Assembly: GCA_030617485.1 (NCBI GenBank)
Contig: JAUWVK010000019.1
Span: 1-16,579, forward strand
Direction of reading: 5' to 3'
DNA: 16,579 bases
Origin: Gammaproteobacteria bacterium
GTDB taxonomy: Bacteria; Pseudomonadota; Gammaproteobacteria; SZUA-152
Below the pieces are notes generated by a model. The model saw nothing but the letters and a program-made list of their open reading frames with translations. It made no database searches and had not been told where the DNA came from. A program made the translations under genes and the position numbers. The first letter of the stretch is position 1, and each line of letters starts with the position of its first letter. Of the stretch, positions 7,070-15,616 are shown piece after piece.

Positions 7070-8851
7070 TTAATCAGTTTTTTGTGGATTTTCAGTAAAC
7101 TGAACTTTATACAAAGCTGCATAATCCCCATTAATCTCAAGCAATTCTTGATGAGTACCTGATTCAACAATGCGCCCATTACGTAACACTAGTATTTTGT
7201 CTGCATCTTCAACCGTAGACAAGCGATGTGCAATAACCAGAGTTGTACGATTTCTCATCAAACCACCTAGCGCTTCCTGAATATAACGTTCGGATTCCGT
7301 ATCCAATGCAGAAGTGGCTTCATCTAATATTAATAGAGGTGAATTTTTTAACAAAGCGCGTGCAATCGCAATTCGCTGGCGTTGGCCACCGGAAAGCATT
7401 ACACCCTTGTCTCCGATAACAGCATCAAAACCTTCTGGCAATTCCCGAATAAATTCTATGGCGTGTGCAGCTTCTGCAGCGCGAATGATATCTTCCTCAC
7501 TCACCTGAGCTAATGCGCCGTACGCAATATTTTTAGTGATAGTATCGTTAAACAACGTTATATCCTGGCTGACAAGTGCAATTTGCTCGCGTAAATTTTC
7601 CATGGTCAGTTCCTGAACGGGAATGTCATCCAGCAGAATTTCACCTTCGCTAACATCGTAAAATCTGGGCAACAGACTTGCCAATGTTGATTTACCACTG
7701 CCAGAGCGCCCTACCAATGCAATTGTTTCTCCAGCTTCGGCGGTAAAACTTATATTGCTAAGCACTTCACCTTTGGCCCTGCCTTTTTCTTTATCCTCTG
7801 CAGAATCATAACTGAAGGTTACATTTCTGAATTCAATTCGTCCTTTGGCTCGCTTTGTTTCTCTAGTGCCAGTGTCTCTTTCTGTGTCTTCGTCAAGCAA
7901 CTGGAATACACTTTGAGCTGCAGCAATACCTTGCTGAACGGTAGCCTGTACCATGGTTAATCGTTTCATCGGCGCCAGCAACAACATACTTGCCGTAAGG
8001 AATGACATAAATGTGCCTACCGTAAGCACCTTGAGCATTTCATCCGATGTTGCAAAATATAAAATAACAGCTAGCCCACATGCGCCCAACAATTGTGAAA
8101 TCTGAACACTTACTGCACGCGTTGCTTCCAGCTTCATATTCTGCTGTCGATTATTTTCATTAATTCTGGAAAAATGTTGTTCCTCGTATTTTTTACCACC
8201 AAACATTTTTATAACGCGGTGCCCTTCCGTGATTTCCTGTGATTTTTGCGTTACATCACCCATTGACGCCTGGATGCGCTTGCTAATGCGTCGAAAACGT
8301 TTACTAACCGCTACCACCAACACCGTAATAACTGGAGCCAAAACCATAAATACCAGCGCGAGTTTCCAGCTAGTATAAAACATCATAAACATCAGACCGA
8401 AAATGGTGAAGGTGTCGCGAACAATGATTGTTACAGACTTGGTCGCTGCCTCTGCAACTTTTTCAACATCATAAATAAATTTTGAGGTTAACTGACTGGA
8501 GGAATTCTTGTCATAATAAGCCGTAGGAAGATTCATAAGCTGGCTAAACATCTTACGCCGCATATCGCGAATAATATTACGGCCAACGTATGCCATCCCA
8601 TAGTTGGAAACAAAACCCGCAACACCACGCACCAATACAATCAATAACAAACCAAATGGTAGCCACTTGATGACAGCTGGGTCTTTTTCAACAAAACTGC
8701 CGTCCAGCATAGGTTTCATTATCCATGCAAAACCAGCTTCTGTACCTGCAACTATGGCCATACCTATAACAGCCAGCAAAAAAGCTATCCAATAATTTCG
8801 CGCATAACCAAGTAAACGCTTATATATTTGGCCAGGTGACATTATGGGCAT
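7070..8851 (-). CDS. msbA: Lipid A export ATP-binding/permease protein MsbA
   Basis: Half-size ABC exporter acting as an inner-membrane homodimer that flips lipid A-core to the periplasmic face. Of 593 residues, the first ~320 carry six membrane segments (for example 21-41, 64-84, 146-160, 163-183, 254-267, 278-295), and the rest is the ATPase domain. Walker A is GRSGSGKST (381-389), with Q-loop Gln429, signature LSGGQ (486-490), Walker B LLILDE (506-511) and switch His542, all intact. A short charged insert (about 350-361, rich in Lys, Glu and Asp) lies between the aromatic A-loop and Walker A. A second ATG three codons in (8842) could equally be the start; neither has a strong ribosome-binding site. 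The neighbouring lpxK supports lipid A transport rather than a drug-efflux paralogue. Confidence 0.95.
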   Translation of the reverse strand: MPIMSPGQIYKRLLGYARNYWIAFLLAVIGMAIVAGTEAGFAWIMKPMLDGSFVEKDPAVIKWLPFGLLLIVLVRGVAGFVSNYGMAYVGRNIIRDMRRKMFSQLMNLPTAYYDKNSSSQLTSKFIYDVEKVAEAATKSVTIIVRDTFTIFGLMFMMFYTSWKLALVFMVLAPVITVLVVAVSKRFRRISKRIQASMGDVTQKSQEITEGHRVIKMFGGKKYEEQHFSRINENNRQQNMKLEATRAVSVQISQLLGACGLAVILYFATSDEMLKVLTVGTFMSFLTASMLLLAPMKRLTMVQATVQQGIAAAQSVFQLLDEDTERDTGTRETKRAKGRIEFRNVTFSYDSAEDKEKGRAKGEVLSNISFTAEAGETIALVGRSGSGKSTLASLLPRFYDVSEGEILLDDIPVQELTMENLREQIALVSQDITLFNDTITKNIAYGALAQVSEEDIIRAAEAAHAIEFIRELPEGFDAVIGDKGVMLSGGQRQRIAIARALLKNSPLLILDEATSALDTESERYIQEALGGLMRNRTTLVIAHRLSTVEDADKILVLRNGRIVESGTHQELLEINGDYAALYKVQFTENPQKTD

Positions 8852-8860
8852 GATGCGTTA

Positions 8861-8905
8861 TTTATAAATAGAGGAGGTATAAATAAATGGGGTATAAATA
8901 AAGAC
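8861..8905. repeat. Three 15-bp AT-rich direct repeats in the msbA leader
   Basis: Three consecutive 15-bp units each contain TATAAATA on the + strand: 8861-8875, 8876-8890 and 8891-8905. The last two share the 12-mer GGTATAAATAAA exactly. They lie in the 94-bp gap between exbD and msbA, just upstream of the msbA start. They may be promoter or operator DNA or simple slippage; the sequence alone does not decide. Confidence 0.6.
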
Positions 8906-8945
8906 GAGTAGATAAAATTGAAACCCAGAAAAGGATTATGAGAAA

Positions 8946-9368
8946 TCAATTATCGTCAGCGAATCGTGTCGTAGCAAAATTGAGATGCACGAATCCTAAT
9001 CGTCTCGCTGCATCCATTGCAGTCACAACAGCCTGATGCGGTGTTTTTGCATCAGCGCTGAGAATAACCGGCGGATCTTTGCGATCACCTGCCACTAACT
9101 GCATCGCTTTCATCAGCGTCTCCAGCTTAGTGTTGATCACTCGCTGATGATTAATATAGTACGTACCTTCCTCGTCTATCGTTATTTGCAGAACAAACTC
9201 ATCTGTCGTTTCTGCTGAAGACGTCGCCTCTGGTAGCATTATTTCAATTTCAGACTCACGTTCAAAAGTGGTGGAAACCATAAAAAAGATCAACAACAAA
9301 AAAACCACATCAATCAATGGCGTTACATTGACGTCAAGCTGCTCTTTAGGACGTGAATTAATGTTCAT
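8946..9368 (-). CDS. exbD: ExbD/TolR-family proton-channel subunit
   Basis: A 140-residue inner-membrane protein with a short cytoplasmic N-terminus, one membrane helix (about 15-33, VTPLIDVVFLLLIFFMV) and a periplasmic domain. Asp20 in the helix is the conserved protonatable residue that, with ExbB, couples the proton gradient to outer-membrane energisation. It lies 51 bp downstream of exbB on the same strand. The comEC-exbB-exbD-msbA order is one where these genes are commonly named ExbB/ExbD. No TonB is in the window, so whether it serves TonB-dependent uptake or an envelope task tied to its neighbours cannot be read here. TolR is less likely because no tolA, tolB or pal is nearby. Confidence 0.88.
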   Translation of the reverse strand: MNINSRPKEQLDVNVTPLIDVVFLLLIFFMVSTTFERESEIEIMLPEATSSAETTDEFVLQITIDEEGTYYINHQRVINTKLETLMKAMQLVAGDRKDPPVILSADAKTPHQAVVTAMDAARRLGFVHLNFATTRFADDN

Positions 9369-9419
9369 AAATTATGTTAAGTCGATCATTGTTTATTTTT
9401 TTATTTCTTAAACAGGAAC

Positions 9420-10055
9420 TTAAACTTCTTTGTTATCAGTGTCTTCAGAAGCTCGATCTCCATGGATAACTTCCACCATCTTGATGGCTTCCTGCTCCAT
9501 GTAGACCACAATCTGATCGATCAATCCCCGAAAATAACGGTGAGCCATAAGACTTGGGATCGCGACTGATAATCCAGCAGCCGTAGTTATTAGCGCTTCT
9601 GAAATACCACCAGCCAACACCGCCGGATTACCCACGCCTTCGGAGGTAATTACACTGAATACCTTGATCATGCCAATGACCGTACCTAGCAGTCCCAATA
9701 AGGGTGTAATTGCTGCAATCGTTCCCAATGAATTCAAATAACGCTCGAATTCGTGTACAACGTGTCGCCCGGTCTCTTCGATACTTTCTTTCATAACCTC
9801 GCGACTGTTGCGGGCGTTAGCAAGCCCAGATGCCAGCACACGACCTAAAGGCGAACCGTTACGTATCACACCTATCTGCTCCCTGGACAATGGTCCACCA
9901 GAGTGCATTTGCCATATTTGTGCGACCAGATTTTTGGGGATAGTGCGCTTGCGTTGGAGCGACCAGAGTCTTTCACCAATAATTGCCAGCGCGACAATCG
10001 AGCAAAGAATGATCGGGGCCATTAAAAAGCCACCAGCTTTTACAATTTCAAACAC
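9420..10055 (-). CDS. exbB: ExbB/TolQ/MotA-family proton channel protein
   Basis: A 211-residue inner-membrane protein that forms the pentameric proton channel around ExbD. It has three membrane segments: about 9-28, 111-133 (with GLLGTVIGMIKVF, a family hallmark) and 151-171 (EALITTAAGLSVAIPSL, the second hallmark with channel-lining Thr residues). A long cytoplasmic loop runs from about 33 to 105. Start is GTG at 10053-10055 with an AAGGA site 9 nt upstream. The 169-bp gap to comEC upstream leaves room for its own promoter, although I found no clear -35/-10 pair. Together with exbD it makes a complete stator-type pair. Confidence 0.9.
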   Translation of the reverse strand: MFEIVKAGGFLMAPIILCSIVALAIIGERLWSLQRKRTIPKNLVAQIWQMHSGGPLSREQIGVIRNGSPLGRVLASGLANARNSREVMKESIEETGRHVVHEFERYLNSLGTIAAITPLLGLLGTVIGMIKVFSVITSEGVGNPAVLAGGISEALITTAAGLSVAIPSLMAHRYFRGLIDQIVVYMEQEAIKMVEVIHGDRASEDTDNKEV

Positions 10056-10224
10056 GTTCGCAATCCTTTCAAAGGTAGTTTATTAATATAAAATACAAAA
10101 ATTCTTACTATTGAAACACTAATCAAAGAAGGCGTTACTTTAGCAGAGACGCCGATCGGCCGGAAGCCATTGGCATTGCTCATATTTCCGAGATATTGCT
10201 CCTCATGCTGACTCATTTTTAATT

Positions 10225-12639
10225 CTACGGCTGGTACCAGGCCTGATAATGCCAATATCGCGCATTTGTTTGGCGCCAGGTCTGAACAGTGAATCCTGTA
10301 TTGTTTTCACCTCCCATGTGTATTTCTATGGCGCCATGGCTGGCAGAGTCAAACAATTGCGTATTTTTTGACTCGTAGCGCATAACAACGGGTTCCTTGG
10401 GAAAACCATAACGATTACGGTATCCAACGGGAAACAAAGCAATTTCGGGGGAGACTGCATCAATAAAGGCCACTGTGGATGAGGTTTTACTGCCATGGTG
10501 GGGTACCACTAAAATATCTGATGCCAGTTTTTCACCCAACCGATTAAGTAAATCTCTCTCAGCACCCCGCTCAATATCGCCAGTTATTAACACGCTGTCA
10601 TCACCGGCCTGAACCCTCAATACACATGAGCGGTTATTACCCTTGCGGCCTTTTTTGGAGGTTTTTTCCATATTAGGGCTCATATCCAGGGCATAGGGTG
10701 GGTTTAACAACTCAAACTGAACTCCGTCCCATTGCCATTGCTCACCAGCCAGACAATTTGTTACTTCCAGAGGCCCCACTTTAAGGAAGTCCAGTTTTTC
10801 CGGCACACTACTAAGGATGAGCTCTACCGGTATTTGGCTGGCCAGATCTATGGTGCCGCCAATATGATCATTATCCCCATGGCTAACCACCAGAGTATCG
10901 ATATGCCCCACGCCCTTCGACCGTAAATAAGGCGCAATTACCGCGCCACCAGTATTAAATCCGCTTGAATAACGTGGCCCGGTATCAAATACCAGTACAT
11001 GGTTCTGTGTCCTCACAACTGCCGCCAGCCCCTGCCCCACATCCAGTAATGCAAAACGGGCCTCACCATCAGCAATAGACCCCGACCCGCTAAAAGCTAT
11101 GGGCAACATCCAGATAACGCCCACCCAACGACTTGGAATTCCTCCAGGTGCGAGCAACCAGACCAGTCCCACCACCGCACAGGCTAAAGCCCAGTTACCG
11201 GGTACTGCCTGCATCCACTGGGCATATGATAAATCGCTAAGCGCCTGCAACATCCACCACAAAACATCGGTACTCCAGAGAGCCAGCTCCAGCAGTGATT
11301 CACCTACAAAAGGCACCAAATTCAGGAAAACAGTGCCCAGTAGCGTTAGCGGTACCGTCACCAGACTCACCCAGGGCACAGCGAACAAATTAGCCAGAGG
11401 TGAAACCAGCGAGGCTTTTTGAAATAACAGGATAAGAATCGGAAATAGCCCGATTGTGACCAACCACTGCACCCGACCCCAGCGCCACCACCATTTTCGC
11501 CAGCCAGACTCACCGCCCAGGCGACCCGCCATGCCGTATAGAATAATGGCCACCGCAGCAAAAGAGAGCCAGAAACCAGGCGCCAGTACCGCCATAGGGT
11601 CTATAATAAGCACCAGTAGTAATGCTAAAGCCAGTAAAGAACTGGCTCGAGTGCGGCGCTGTAAAATCATCGCCAGCATCACCACTGCCACCATCACTAG
11701 TGCCCGCTGCGTAGGTACCGAAAACCCAGCCAACATGGCATAACCGGTCGCCGCCATAAGACCCGCCAAAGCACCAGCCTTGGCTGCTGGCCAAAGCAAT
11801 ACCGCCCTTGCCGATAACCGCCACAATCGACGCACTGCAAAAAAAGCGAAGCCAGCTACCAGTCCAATATGCAAACCAGAAATAGCCACCAGGTGACTGG
11901 TGCCAGTGCGAGTCAACACATCCCATTGGGGACGACTAATATGCTGTCGATCACCAATGGCCAGGGCCATCACAATGCCCTTTAGCTCCTTGTTACCCAG
12001 GGTACTGTCCAGTTTTTCACGTAGGCTTTGCCGAACCTGGTCTACCGGGTACGAAAAAGAAGCTTCAGCTAATCGCTGATTAACACCTTGCGCCTTGCGC
12101 ACATAACCTTTAGCGCGGATTCCCTTCCGGAATAAAAAGGCCTCGTAATCAAAGCCACCAGGATTCATAAAACCGTGCGGTTTTTTCAAACGCACCTGTA
12201 ATCGCCAACGCTCACCAACATTTAATGGTGGGGGCCGCTGATACCAGCTAAGCAATAATTTACCGGGCAATCGTTGCTCTTTACCATCTTTAAGGATGGA
12301 ATCAGGCATAAATTCAAAACGTACTCGGCGATTTTGAACTTCTGGCAATGAAGCAACAACGCCTTCGACCACAACATCCTGACCTTCCAGAGCTGAATCA
12401 AGCCCGTCGGCCAATAATGTGATGGCAATAATGGTAGACCAGCAAAAGCCAGCAGCTGCAGACAACAAAAAACTCAACAACGTATGCCACTTTCTATAAA
12501 AACAGGGATTCAACCTGGCAAAAAACACCAACCCCAACAACAGTAATAATAAAAATCCGGAAAACCACAGTTCTGGTAACGTAGAAAACTGCTGCAAAGC
12601 AACAACACCGATTAAAAATCCCAACGCGACAACATCCAT
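10225..12639 (-). CDS. comEC: ComEC/Rec2 DNA internalisation channel protein
   Basis: Inner-membrane protein of 804 residues that carries single-stranded DNA into the cytoplasm during natural transformation. The full three-part layout is visible: N-terminal membrane helices with a DUF4131-like OB-type region (about 85-190), the competence domain starting near GTSHLVAISGLHIGL (246-260) followed by many membrane helices to about 515, and a C-terminal metallo-beta-lactamase-like domain with DVGQG (533-537), FDTGP (551-555), SHGDNDHIGG (586-595), TGDIE (686-690) and VPHHGS (712-717). The metal-binding residues of that domain look complete, so it may process the non-transported strand. Length is normal and no frameshift is seen, which fits selection for a working gene. 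A GGAAG site lies 10 nt before the ATG. It is divergent from the DUF2062 gene across 68 bp. Confidence 0.95.
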   Translation of the reverse strand: MDVVALGFLIGVVALQQFSTLPELWFSGFLLLLLLGLVFFARLNPCFYRKWHTLLSFLLSAAAGFCWSTIIAITLLADGLDSALEGQDVVVEGVVASLPEVQNRRVRFEFMPDSILKDGKEQRLPGKLLLSWYQRPPPLNVGERWRLQVRLKKPHGFMNPGGFDYEAFLFRKGIRAKGYVRKAQGVNQRLAEASFSYPVDQVRQSLREKLDSTLGNKELKGIVMALAIGDRQHISRPQWDVLTRTGTSHLVAISGLHIGLVAGFAFFAVRRLWRLSARAVLLWPAAKAGALAGLMAATGYAMLAGFSVPTQRALVMVAVVMLAMILQRRTRASSLLALALLLVLIIDPMAVLAPGFWLSFAAVAIILYGMAGRLGGESGWRKWWWRWGRVQWLVTIGLFPILILLFQKASLVSPLANLFAVPWVSLVTVPLTLLGTVFLNLVPFVGESLLELALWSTDVLWWMLQALSDLSYAQWMQAVPGNWALACAVVGLVWLLAPGGIPSRWVGVIWMLPIAFSGSGSIADGEARFALLDVGQGLAAVVRTQNHVLVFDTGPRYSSGFNTGGAVIAPYLRSKGVGHIDTLVVSHGDNDHIGGTIDLASQIPVELILSSVPEKLDFLKVGPLEVTNCLAGEQWQWDGVQFELLNPPYALDMSPNMEKTSKKGRKGNNRSCVLRVQAGDDSVLITGDIERGAERDLLNRLGEKLASDILVVPHHGSKTSSTVAFIDAVSPEIALFPVGYRNRYGFPKEPVVMRYESKNTQLFDSASHGAIEIHMGGENNTGFTVQTWRQTNARYWHYQAWYQP

Positions 12640-12707
12640 GTTTCAGTACTTCCCAAAAAAGTGGATAATGAATTGAAACGAAACCAACCAATTCCTCACA
12701 AGAATCA

Positions 12708-13259
12708 ATGCCCAGACCTATCATCAAACGCTACATGCCGGATCCTAAAACGATCCGTAACCACAAAAACCTGAGGTTTTTGGGTACGTTACTGCACGAC
12801 CCCAACATCCTGCACCTTAACCGACGTTCTGTTTCCGGCGCCTTTAGTGTCGGCCTGTTCATGGCCTGGGTACCAGTGCCCTTTCAGATGATTCTCGGTG
12901 CCATTGGCGCCATTGTGGCACGCGTGAACTTACCCATTTCAGTCGGGCTAGTGTGGGTAACCAACCCTCTCACCATACCTCCGATGTTCTATTTCGCCTA
13001 CAAGGTGGGCTCATGGATTCTGGGTATCCCGGCGCACCCATTTACCTTTGAGCTCTCTACCGAGTGGCTAATACATGAACTGGATATTATCTGGCAGCCG
13101 TTTTTACTGGGCTGTCTTATCTGTGGCCTGGCGTCTGCAATTCTAGGCAATGTGCTGATTCGAGGATTCTGGCGTTTTCATGTGGGGCGAAGCTGGCGGG
13201 AACGACAAGAGAAACGACGTTTGAAAAAGCTTGCTGAAACAAGCGATAAATCAGTTTAA
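12708..13259 (+). CDS. DUF2062 membrane protein
   Basis: A 183-residue protein with hydrophobic segments at about 43-72, 78-106 and 130-155, flanked by a basic N-terminus and a strongly basic C-terminal tail (RSWRERQEKRRLKK). The pattern RRSVSGAFSVGLFMAWVPVP and WVTNPLTIPPMFYFAYKVG is typical of the DUF2062 family, whose function is unknown. It is the only + strand gene between lolD and comEC, divergent from comEC and convergent with lolD (29-bp gap). The same gene is often found beside lolCDE/comEC in related bacteria, so a link to envelope biogenesis is possible but unproved. Its ribosome-binding site is weak (AAGAA). Confidence 0.85.
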   Translation: MPRPIIKRYMPDPKTIRNHKNLRFLGTLLHDPNILHLNRRSVSGAFSVGLFMAWVPVPFQMILGAIGAIVARVNLPISVGLVWVTNPLTIPPMFYFAYKVGSWILGIPAHPFTFELSTEWLIHELDIIWQPFLLGCLICGLASAILGNVLIRGFWRFHVGRSWRERQEKRRLKKLAETSDKSV

Positions 13260-13288
13260 ATAGTGATCGTTAACTATTGATATTACTG

Positions 13289-13969
13289 TTATTTATTATC
13301 TAATTCCCCGTCTTCCAAATGCAGCACACGGGACATGCGGCCGGCCATTTCCAAATCGTGAGTCACCATCACAATGCTGGTATCCATTTCTTCATTAAGT
13401 TGCAACATTAGATCATAAACCTGCTCTGCCGTGTTGTGATCCAGGTTGCCGGTAGGCTCATCGGCCAGCACGCAAACGGGTTTGGTGATCAATGCCCGAG
13501 CAATAGCCGTTCTCTGGCGCTCTCCGCCGGACAATTCCGTGGGTTTATGCCGCAGCCGTGCACCCAAACCCACTTTTTCCAGCAATTCCGTCGCCGTCTG
13601 ACTTGCCTCATCCACAGACAACCCACGAATCAATAATGGCATGGCTACATTTTCCAGCGCAGTGAATTCCATCAACAAGTGGTGAAACTGGTATACAAAA
13701 CCCAGCTTGTGATTGCGCATATAGCCCCTGGCAGCTTCACCCATTGCACTTAAATCCTGACCTCCTACTTGCACCTCACCCTCAGTAGGCACGTCCAGCC
13801 CACCTAATAAATGAAGCAAGGTACTTTTACCGGAACCTGAAGCACCCACAATGGCAACCCGTTCGCCTTTGGCAATCTCCAGGCTCACACCATTTAACAC
13901 ATCAACAGACAAATCCCCTTCCTGGAAAGTTTTGCTCATATTGCGACAACTAAGCACTGCATTACTCAT
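13289..13969 (-). CDS. lolD: Lipoprotein-releasing system ATPase LolD
   Basis: Cytoplasmic ABC ATPase that powers release of outer-membrane lipoproteins from the inner membrane to LolA. A 226-residue protein with Walker [10 protein letters not shown] (42-50), the LolD-type region [21 protein letters not shown] (91-111, with the Q-loop Gln94), signature LSGGERQR (146-153), Walker [11 protein letters not shown] (168-177) and switch His204. The frame is open further upstream, to a GTG at 14035, but the ATG at 13967-13969 is chosen because it gives the usual LolD N-terminus and has GGAGG 9 nt upstream. It overlaps the stop of the permease gene by 8 nt, indicating translational coupling. Confidence 0.95.
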   Translation of the reverse strand: MSNAVLSCRNMSKTFQEGDLSVDVLNGVSLEIAKGERVAIVGASGSGKSTLLHLLGGLDVPTEGEVQVGGQDLSAMGEAARGYMRNHKLGFVYQFHHLLMEFTALENVAMPLLIRGLSVDEASQTATELLEKVGLGARLRHKPTELSGGERQRTAIARALITKPVCVLADEPTGNLDHNTAEQVYDLMLQLNEEMDTSIVMVTHDLEMAGRMSRVLHLEDGELDNK

Positions 13970-15215
13970 AACGAAGTGCCTCCGCAGGCTGGGTACGAGA
14001 CGCCCGCCATGCTGGATAGAACGTCGCCAATACACTCAGCGTAAACGAGATAATCACAATTTTAACCACATCGCCCCAATGCAACTCGGATGGGAATTTA
14101 TTGATGTAGTAAACATCAGCGGGCATAAACTGCACACCCAGCACACCTTCCAGCCAGGGGATCACCACGTCAATATTCAGCGCTAGCGTGACACCACCCA
14201 CCGTGCCCAGCAATACACCCACCGCGCCTATAATGGTGCCCTGTACCATAAAAATTGCCATTACCGAACGCGGTGTAATACCCAGGGTGCGCAAAATAGC
14301 TATATCGGCCTGCTTGTCTGTCACCACCATCACCAGGGTGGAAACAATATTGAACGCTGCCACCGCCACAATGAGCGAGAGCATCAAAAACATCATGGTT
14401 TTTTCGATTTTTACCGCGCGGAACAAGTTAGCGTGACGCTGGGTCCAGTCGGTAATCCAGTAGCGCCCGGTTGAAAATAACTGTTCAAGCTGGGTCCGAA
14501 CCGGCACCACCTGATACATATCATCCAGCTTCAGGCGTAAACCCGTTACCCCACCATCAGTACGAAACAGTTTCATGGCATCTTCAATATGAATTAACGC
14601 CAGCGCACTGTCGTATTCGTGCATGCCCACTTCAAACACACCGCGTACCGTGAAACGTTTCAATCGCGGCAGAATGCCAGCAGGGGTGCTAATGGCCTGC
14701 GGGGTGACCACCGTGACCTTGTCACCCACCATTGCTCCAATTGAACGAGCCAGACTATTACCCAGAATAATGCCAAATTCACCAGGGCGTAGATCGCTAA
14801 GCTGACCGTATTTCATATGCTGCCAGACTTCAGATACCTCTGGATCCAGTTCAGGCGAAACCCCCCTCAACAAGGCACCGCTAACATTGCCATCTAAACT
14901 CAACATGGCTTCTTTACGAATATACGGCGCAAGACCGATGATTCGCGACTCTGTCTTTTGAACCTGCTCCCCTAATTGCTGCCAGTCCTGTATAGGACCA
15001 TCAAATCGGGATACCGTAATGTGCGAGGCCATACCCAAAATGCGTTCCCGCACTTCCTTTTCGAAGCCATTCATTACCGAAAGTACCGTAATCAATGCCG
15101 TCACGCCCAGGGCAACCCCCATCATGGAACTGAAGGAAATAAAGGAAATGAACTGATTGCGGCGCTTGGCGCGCAAATAGCGTAGTCCAATAAAGATTTC
15201 TAGGGGTTTATACAT
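13962..15215 (-). CDS. lolC: LolC/LolE-family lipoprotein-releasing permease
   Basis: Inner-membrane permease of 417 residues with the MacB/LolE layout: one N-terminal helix (about 24-48, within [17 protein letters not shown]), a large periplasmic domain to about 270, then three helices (about 272-298, 316-346 and 382-402). The segments [28 protein letters not shown] and [17 protein letters not shown] are family hallmarks. It pairs with lolD through an 8-nt overlap. Only this one permease is present here; E. coli has separate LolC and LolE. It may therefore be a LolF-type permease working as a homodimer, or the partner may lie elsewhere, so the symbol lolC is approximate. The ATG is preceded by an ACAGG site. 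Confidence 0.9.
   Translation of the reverse strand: MYKPLEIFIGLRYLRAKRRNQFISFISFSSMMGVALGVTALITVLSVMNGFEKEVRERILGMASHITVSRFDGPIQDWQQLGEQVQKTESRIIGLAPYIRKEAMLSLDGNVSGALLRGVSPELDPEVSEVWQHMKYGQLSDLRPGEFGIILGNSLARSIGAMVGDKVTVVTPQAISTPAGILPRLKRFTVRGVFEVGMHEYDSALALIHIEDAMKLFRTDGGVTGLRLKLDDMYQVVPVRTQLEQLFSTGRYWITDWTQRHANLFRAVKIEKTMMFLMLSLIVAVAAFNIVSTLVMVVTDKQADIAILRTLGITPRSVMAIFMVQGTIIGAVGVLLGTVGGVTLALNIDVVIPWLEGVLGVQFMPADVYYINKFPSELHWGDVVKIVIISFTLSVLATFYPAWRASRTQPAEALRYE
13979..13983 (-). promoter_or_regulatory. Ribosome-binding site that decides the lolD start
   Basis: GGAGG lies 9 nt before the ATG at 13969, inside the end of the lolC/E permease gene. It supports the short form of LolD and coupled translation. 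Confidence 0.65.
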
Positions 15216-15256
15216 ACAGGCCTGTCAGTGTGTGGTGTGGGGTAAAATTCCCGCAG

Positions 15257-15286
15257 ATAGTACCACGCAGGGCTTCGGCCCATCAA
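15257..15286 (-). promoter_or_regulatory. Candidate sigma-70-type promoter for lolC-lolD
   Basis: Read on the minus strand: TTGATG (15281-15286) and TACTAT (15257-15262) with an 18-bp spacer and a TGG just before the -10, about 41 nt upstream of the lolC/E ATG. Each hexamer matches consensus at 4 of 6 positions, so this is only a candidate. A GGGC-TTCG-GCCC hairpin (15270-15281) lies in the spacer. Confidence 0.3.
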
Positions 15287-15425
15287 AATACATACGGCCC
15301 ACAACCTGGTCAATCCCCCACGATATGCATCGGATTTATGTTGTAGACCTCAATGACTGCTTTATACTGAAAGTGGTCATTCAAGATTATCTCTAACGAC
15401 CTATCGTTGTCTCAGCCCCCCTCTC

Positions 15426-15447
15426 TTTGTAGGAATAATCCTACAAA
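15426..15447. repeat. Perfect 9-bp inverted repeat (hairpin or operator)
   Basis: TTTGTAGGA, a 4-nt spacer ATAA, then TCCTACAAA: a perfect 9-bp stem, followed on the + strand by CATTTTTATG. The stem is AT-rich and the T-run begins 2 nt after it, so it could act as a weak terminator. It could also be a repressor site or a short interspersed palindrome. Confidence 0.6.
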
Positions 15448-15457
15448 CATTTTTATG

Positions 15458-15478
15458 TTTACATTAATTGGATGTAAA
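15458..15478. promoter_or_regulatory. TTTACAT-N7-ATGTAAA dyad, possible operator
   Basis: A perfect 7-bp inverted repeat with a 7-nt centre, 21 bp overall, the size of a typical dimeric regulator site. TTTACA resembles a -35 hexamer, and 17 bp later TATTGC is a poor -10, so a promoter-operator overlap is possible but weak. It lies over 200 bp upstream of the lipoprotein gene. Confidence 0.35.
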
Positions 15479-15544
15479 GATATTGCTGTTCCGAACGATA
15501 ACCTTCAGTTATAGCAAGGTCATCATCATTCTAAAGGGATTTGC

Positions 15545-15616
15545 ATGAACGCTAAGATCGAATTAATCGGGGTCAGAGAACAATATCCTCTAATATTAGA
15601 AACAATTGCTCTCTGA
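15545..15616 (+). CDS. Possible 23-residue small ORF running into the palindrome
   Basis: ATG at 15545 has AAAGGG 6 nt upstream and reads 23 codons, MNAKIELIGVREQYPLILET followed by IAL, to TGA at 15614-15616. Only the first eight codons lie before the palindromic element; the rest is encoded by the palindrome itself. It may be the stub of a gene interrupted when the element inserted, a leader peptide, or chance. No homology is recognised. Confidence 0.2.
   Translation: MNAKIELIGVREQYPLILETIAL

Noticed and set aside
8871..8899. AGGAGG followed by ATG on the + strand before msbA.
   Set aside because: The frame ends after four codons (ATG GGG TAT AAA TAA) and the AGGAGG is part of the AT-rich repeat array; probably chance.
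10040..10216. A 58-codon frame on the minus strand in the comEC-exbB gap.
   Set aside because: It has no ribosome-binding site, overlaps the exbB start and has no recognisable sequence; it looks like read-through of the spacer.
11456..11926. Long frames on both strands inside comEC.
   Set aside because: They are out-of-phase shadows in GC-richer DNA; the ComEC frame carries all family motifs without a break.
13259..13278. AATAGT/ACTATT dyad between DUF2062 and lolD as a terminator.
   Set aside because: The 6-bp AT-rich stem has an 8-nt loop and no following T-run on either strand; too weak.
13970..14035. A 22-residue longer N-terminus for LolD from a GTG at 14035.
   Set aside because: It lies wholly inside the lolC/E gene, does not resemble LolD, and the ATG at 13969 has a GGAGG site and the family N-terminus.
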